A stretch of 7,586 nt of DNA. Source: SAR116 cluster bacterium. Lineage in GTDB: Bacteria; Pseudomonadota; Alphaproteobacteria; Puniceispirillales; UBA1172. Position 1 is the first letter of the stretch. Each line of letters begins with the position of its first letter. The stretch is taken from positions 1-7,586 of the forward strand of contig NZIT01000022.1 in the NCBI GenBank assembly GCA_002691725.1. The letters are read 5' to 3'. The notes below the pieces were generated by a model, which was given only the letters and a program-made list of their open reading frames with translations, was not told the DNA's origin and did not search any database. A program made the translations under genes and the position numbers. Below, in pieces: positions 5,865-7,586 of this stretch.

Positions 5865-6598
5865 GTACCGAGTACAATGCGGTGCAGGAAAGCATCAAGA
5901 TCGCGCTTGATGCGGCTGATGCAGCCACTGACGTGACGTCTGAATACAACAAGACCAAGCGGGATCATAAAAAGCTGGAGGCATCCGTGAAGAGCGTTCA
6001 TCGTTTCTCCATCATCATTTTTGGCAGCTCCATGGTGGCGGCTGTCGCGGCGCTTCTGTTTGCTGGGATGATCTATTTCCGCACCATGTCGGAACTCAAC
6101 ACCATGACTACCACCAGCCGTGAAGCGCTTGTGGTCTTCGCCGAGAATGTCGACGGGGTGAATGACGCCCTCGACAAGATGAAGAACGCGCTGGATACAC
6201 AGCAGACCCTGGTGGGTCAGAATGAACAGCTGATCAACGAGCTTGTCGGACTTCGGGACATCATCTCGCGTTCAAACGAGACGATGATGACTGGCCTGGA
6301 ATCAACCACCGGCGCGATTTCGGACAATAACGCCAATATGGCATCCTCGATCACCACCGGCATCGCCAATGAGCTTGGCGCGCAGACGAACCGGGTGGTC
6401 AAGGAGCTGAACGCGCTGTCTTCCGCCAACGCAAAGGCCATGGAAGGCATGTCGAAGACCGTGTCCAATTCAAAGAATATGGACAGGCTGGCGGCGAACC
6501 AGAAGAGCATTGTTCGCTCGCTGAATGAACTTGCCGCGCAGAACAATGAGCTTGTCCGTCTTCTCAACGAAAAGGACAACCGCGTCAGCTATCCATAA
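5861..6598 (+). CDS. Single-pass membrane protein with long coiled-coil-like domain, unknown function
   Basis: This 245-residue protein has a charged N-terminus (1-47; lysine-rich near the membrane, KTKRDHKKLE at 31-40), one membrane helix (about 49-72) and a long polar, Ala/Asn/Ser-rich helical region (75-240). Spaced hydrophobic residues there suggest coiled coil, clearest at 119-135 and at 209-236 (leucines 210, 221, 224, 231, 234, 235). The basic flank predicts N-in, placing about 170 residues in the periplasm. The overall shape recalls a chemoreceptor or motor-associated protein, but I see no HAMP domain, no MCP signalling hairpin and no OmpA-like peptidoglycan-binding motif. ATG 5861 overlaps the previous stop by 4 nt, with GGGAG at 5850-5854. 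It is probably co-expressed with flhB, and a flagellar or polar structural role is inferred only from position. Confidence 0.8.
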   Translation: MSTEYNAVQESIKIALDAADAATDVTSEYNKTKRDHKKLEASVKSVHRFSIIIFGSSMVAAVAALLFAGMIYFRTMSELNTMTTTSREALVVFAENVDGVNDALDKMKNALDTQQTLVGQNEQLINELVGLRDIISRSNETMMTGLESTTGAISDNNANMASSITTGIANELGAQTNRVVKELNALSSANAKAMEGMSKTVSNSKNMDRLAANQKSIVRSLNELAAQNNELVRLLNEKDNRVSYP

Positions 6599-6631
6599 GG
6601 GGCTGACACCTGGTGGAACGCAGGTCGATTG

Positions 6632-7558
6632 ATGGCAGAACAGAGCTACGCAAATCCTGTTGATGATCTGGCCGCGGCTGAAGCCGCGGCCGCCGTTGCT
6701 GCTGATATCGACAGCATGATCCAGGAACGGCAGGACGCAGCTGGTGGTTCGCTCCCCTATGGAGGCGAGGCTGCCCCAGCGTCTTCTTCTTCCTCTTCTT
6801 CTGGCGCAAATGCGGCGGCACCCAATGCCCAGCTGGCCAACAGCTGTATCGTCATCAAGGAACTTCGGTCGATCTCACGGGCGCGCTCGCTTCGTCTGCA
6901 GGCAGAGGATGTGATTGTCGCCATCGATGGCGAACCGTTTCACAAGGATATCGAGACCTTTCTTGATATCATGTTCGAATGCGATCCGGATAATGGCCGG
7001 TTGCTGACCCTCTGGCGCAATGGTGTGTTGTTCAATGTGATTGCGCGGGGGCCGCTCGGATGTACCCTTGAACATACCAAGCCTGACATTTCCGAAAAGG
7101 CGACAGCCGATTTCGCCGGCTTCACCGTCGAGCCGATGGAAAATTACGTCACTTTCGAGGTGCTTCGCGATATCTTCCGCAACTGCATTGTGCTGGACAC
7201 AAGATTGTCGCCGATGGCGATGGTCTTCCCGCCCTTGTGGCTGCTGCAGAACAGGCTGTGGGAAGTGATGCTGGCAACCTTCCTGATCTATGGCACCACG
7301 CTGGCGGTCCACTGGTTGCTGTTTATCATCACCTATATCGTTCTCGGCGTGTATTTCCGTAAAGCCCATCTGGTGCTGCGGCGCAGCTTCGCGATGATGC
7401 GTGGACGCCATATCTGGCTTGTGGTGGCTGAAAAATCCGAGCAGGACACTCAAAGGCTCTGCCGCAAGTTTGACCCGAAGAGCATCTTTGTGCCTGATCT
7501 TGTCGGCCCGCCCGTGGAAGATGAGCCGCCAAAGAAACGCCGCCGCCGCCGCGGCTAA
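6632..7558 (+). CDS. PDZ-like domain fused to a DUF2628-like membrane domain
   Basis: This 308-residue protein has no assigned function. The N-terminus is Ala-rich and acidic (1-50), followed by seven serines (51-57). Residues about 72-146 resemble a PDZ domain: a strand, then SLRLQAEDVIVAIDGEPF (86-103), a helix and a strand ending near VIARG. Residues about 173-268 resemble DUF2628: MVFPPLWLLQNRLWEV (197-212), a hydrophobic stretch that may form two helices (about 211-241), and LRRSFAMMRGRHIWLVV (249-265). The tail is polybasic (KKRRRRR, 301-307). No signal peptide is visible, so the PDZ-like part is probably cytoplasmic, which is unusual. I chose ATG 6632 over TTG 6629 because AGG at 6622-6624 then has 7 nt spacing. 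It lies 33 nt after the preceding gene, probably in the same operon. Confidence 0.8.
   Translation: MAEQSYANPVDDLAAAEAAAAVAADIDSMIQERQDAAGGSLPYGGEAAPASSSSSSSGANAAAPNAQLANSCIVIKELRSISRARSLRLQAEDVIVAIDGEPFHKDIETFLDIMFECDPDNGRLLTLWRNGVLFNVIARGPLGCTLEHTKPDISEKATADFAGFTVEPMENYVTFEVLRDIFRNCIVLDTRLSPMAMVFPPLWLLQNRLWEVMLATFLIYGTTLAVHWLLFIITYIVLGVYFRKAHLVLRRSFAMMRGRHIWLVVAEKSEQDTQRLCRKFDPKSIFVPDLVGPPVEDEPPKKRRRRRG
6670..6691 (+). repeat. Perfect GC-rich inverted repeat in the 5' coding region of the PDZ-like gene
   Basis: GGCCGCGGC (6670-6678) and GCCGCGGCC (6683-6691) are exact reverse complements around a TGAA loop, giving a 9-bp all-GC stem. Codons here encode the LAAAEAAAAV stretch (13-22), so Ala codons alone could generate it. 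It starts about 38 nt after the ATG and might slow ribosomes, but nothing else in the sequence shows regulation. Confidence 0.6.
6782..6802 (+). repeat. TCT trinucleotide tract encoding seven serines
   Basis: Seven consecutive serine codons, six of them TCT and one TCC, form a short microsatellite-like tract in the linker before the PDZ-like domain. TCT looks uncommon elsewhere in these genes. Length changes in whole triplets would alter linker length without shifting the frame. Confidence 0.75.
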
Positions 7559-7582
7559 ACAGCCGGTCTTCCTTTGTCATTT
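7552..7582 (+). terminator. Weak candidate terminator at the end of the PDZ-like gene
   Basis: CGGCT (7552-7556) and AGCCG (7561-7565) are exact reverse complements with an AAAC loop spanning the stop codon, followed by a T-rich but interrupted stretch (GTCTTCCTTTGTCATTT). The stem is only 5 bp and the T-tract is imperfect. This may end the operon or be chance, and the window stops too soon to tell. Confidence 0.25.
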
Positions 7583-7586
7583 GTAA

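Noticed and set aside
6629..6631. TTG as the start codon of the PDZ-like gene
   Set aside because: It would leave only 4 nt after the AGG at 6622-6624. The adjacent ATG at 6632 has normal spacing and is the stronger start codon.
7291..7306. TGGCACC followed by a -12-like TGGC in the PDZ-like gene
   Set aside because: The -12 block has TG instead of TT, the site lies within coding sequence, and no gene start follows.
6875..7453. Open frame on the - strand opposite the PDZ-like gene (192 codons)
   Set aside because: It is His/Gln-rich with no domain or convincing ribosome site. The + strand frame has coherent domains and operon spacing.

Overview
The window is the distal part of a flagellar basal-body and export gene cluster followed by four poorly characterised genes, all on the + strand. 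Proteins, gene order and the moderately GC-rich sequence suggest an alphaproteobacterium (perhaps Rhodospirillales-like or a marine SAR116-type lineage). That placement is inference from general resemblance, because no rRNA or other marker gene is present.

Layout. Positions 1-1654 hold the end of fliL, then fliM and fliN (basal-body protein plus two C-ring switch proteins). Positions 1655-1857 are the only long non-coding gap. It contains two stem-loops, an AT-rich stretch and a very good sigma-54 (-24/-12) promoter at 1805-1820, just before fliO. Positions 1858-5398 hold fliO, fliP, fliQ, fliR and flhB, the membrane part of the flagellar type III export apparatus, in canonical order. Positions 5398-7558 hold a small two-helix membrane protein, a four-cysteine mini-protein, a single-pass membrane protein with a long coiled-coil-like domain, and a PDZ-like protein joined to a DUF2628-like membrane domain.

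How it fits together. FliM and FliN form the switch that receives CheY-P and sets rotation direction. FliO helps assemble the FliP/FliQ/FliR export gate, and FlhB, with its self-cleaving NPTH motif, completes the gate and switches substrate class. The sigma-54 promoter implies that fliO onwards can be transcribed separately from fliLMN under an enhancer-binding activator. From fliR onwards the genes overlap by 8, 1, 4 and 4 nt, so the first three unknown genes are probably translationally coupled to flhB. The PDZ gene follows after 33 nt. These four genes are the most interesting part of the window: a candidate flagellum-linked accessory module with no function I can assign from sequence. No mobile element, CRISPR array, tRNA or rRNA was seen.
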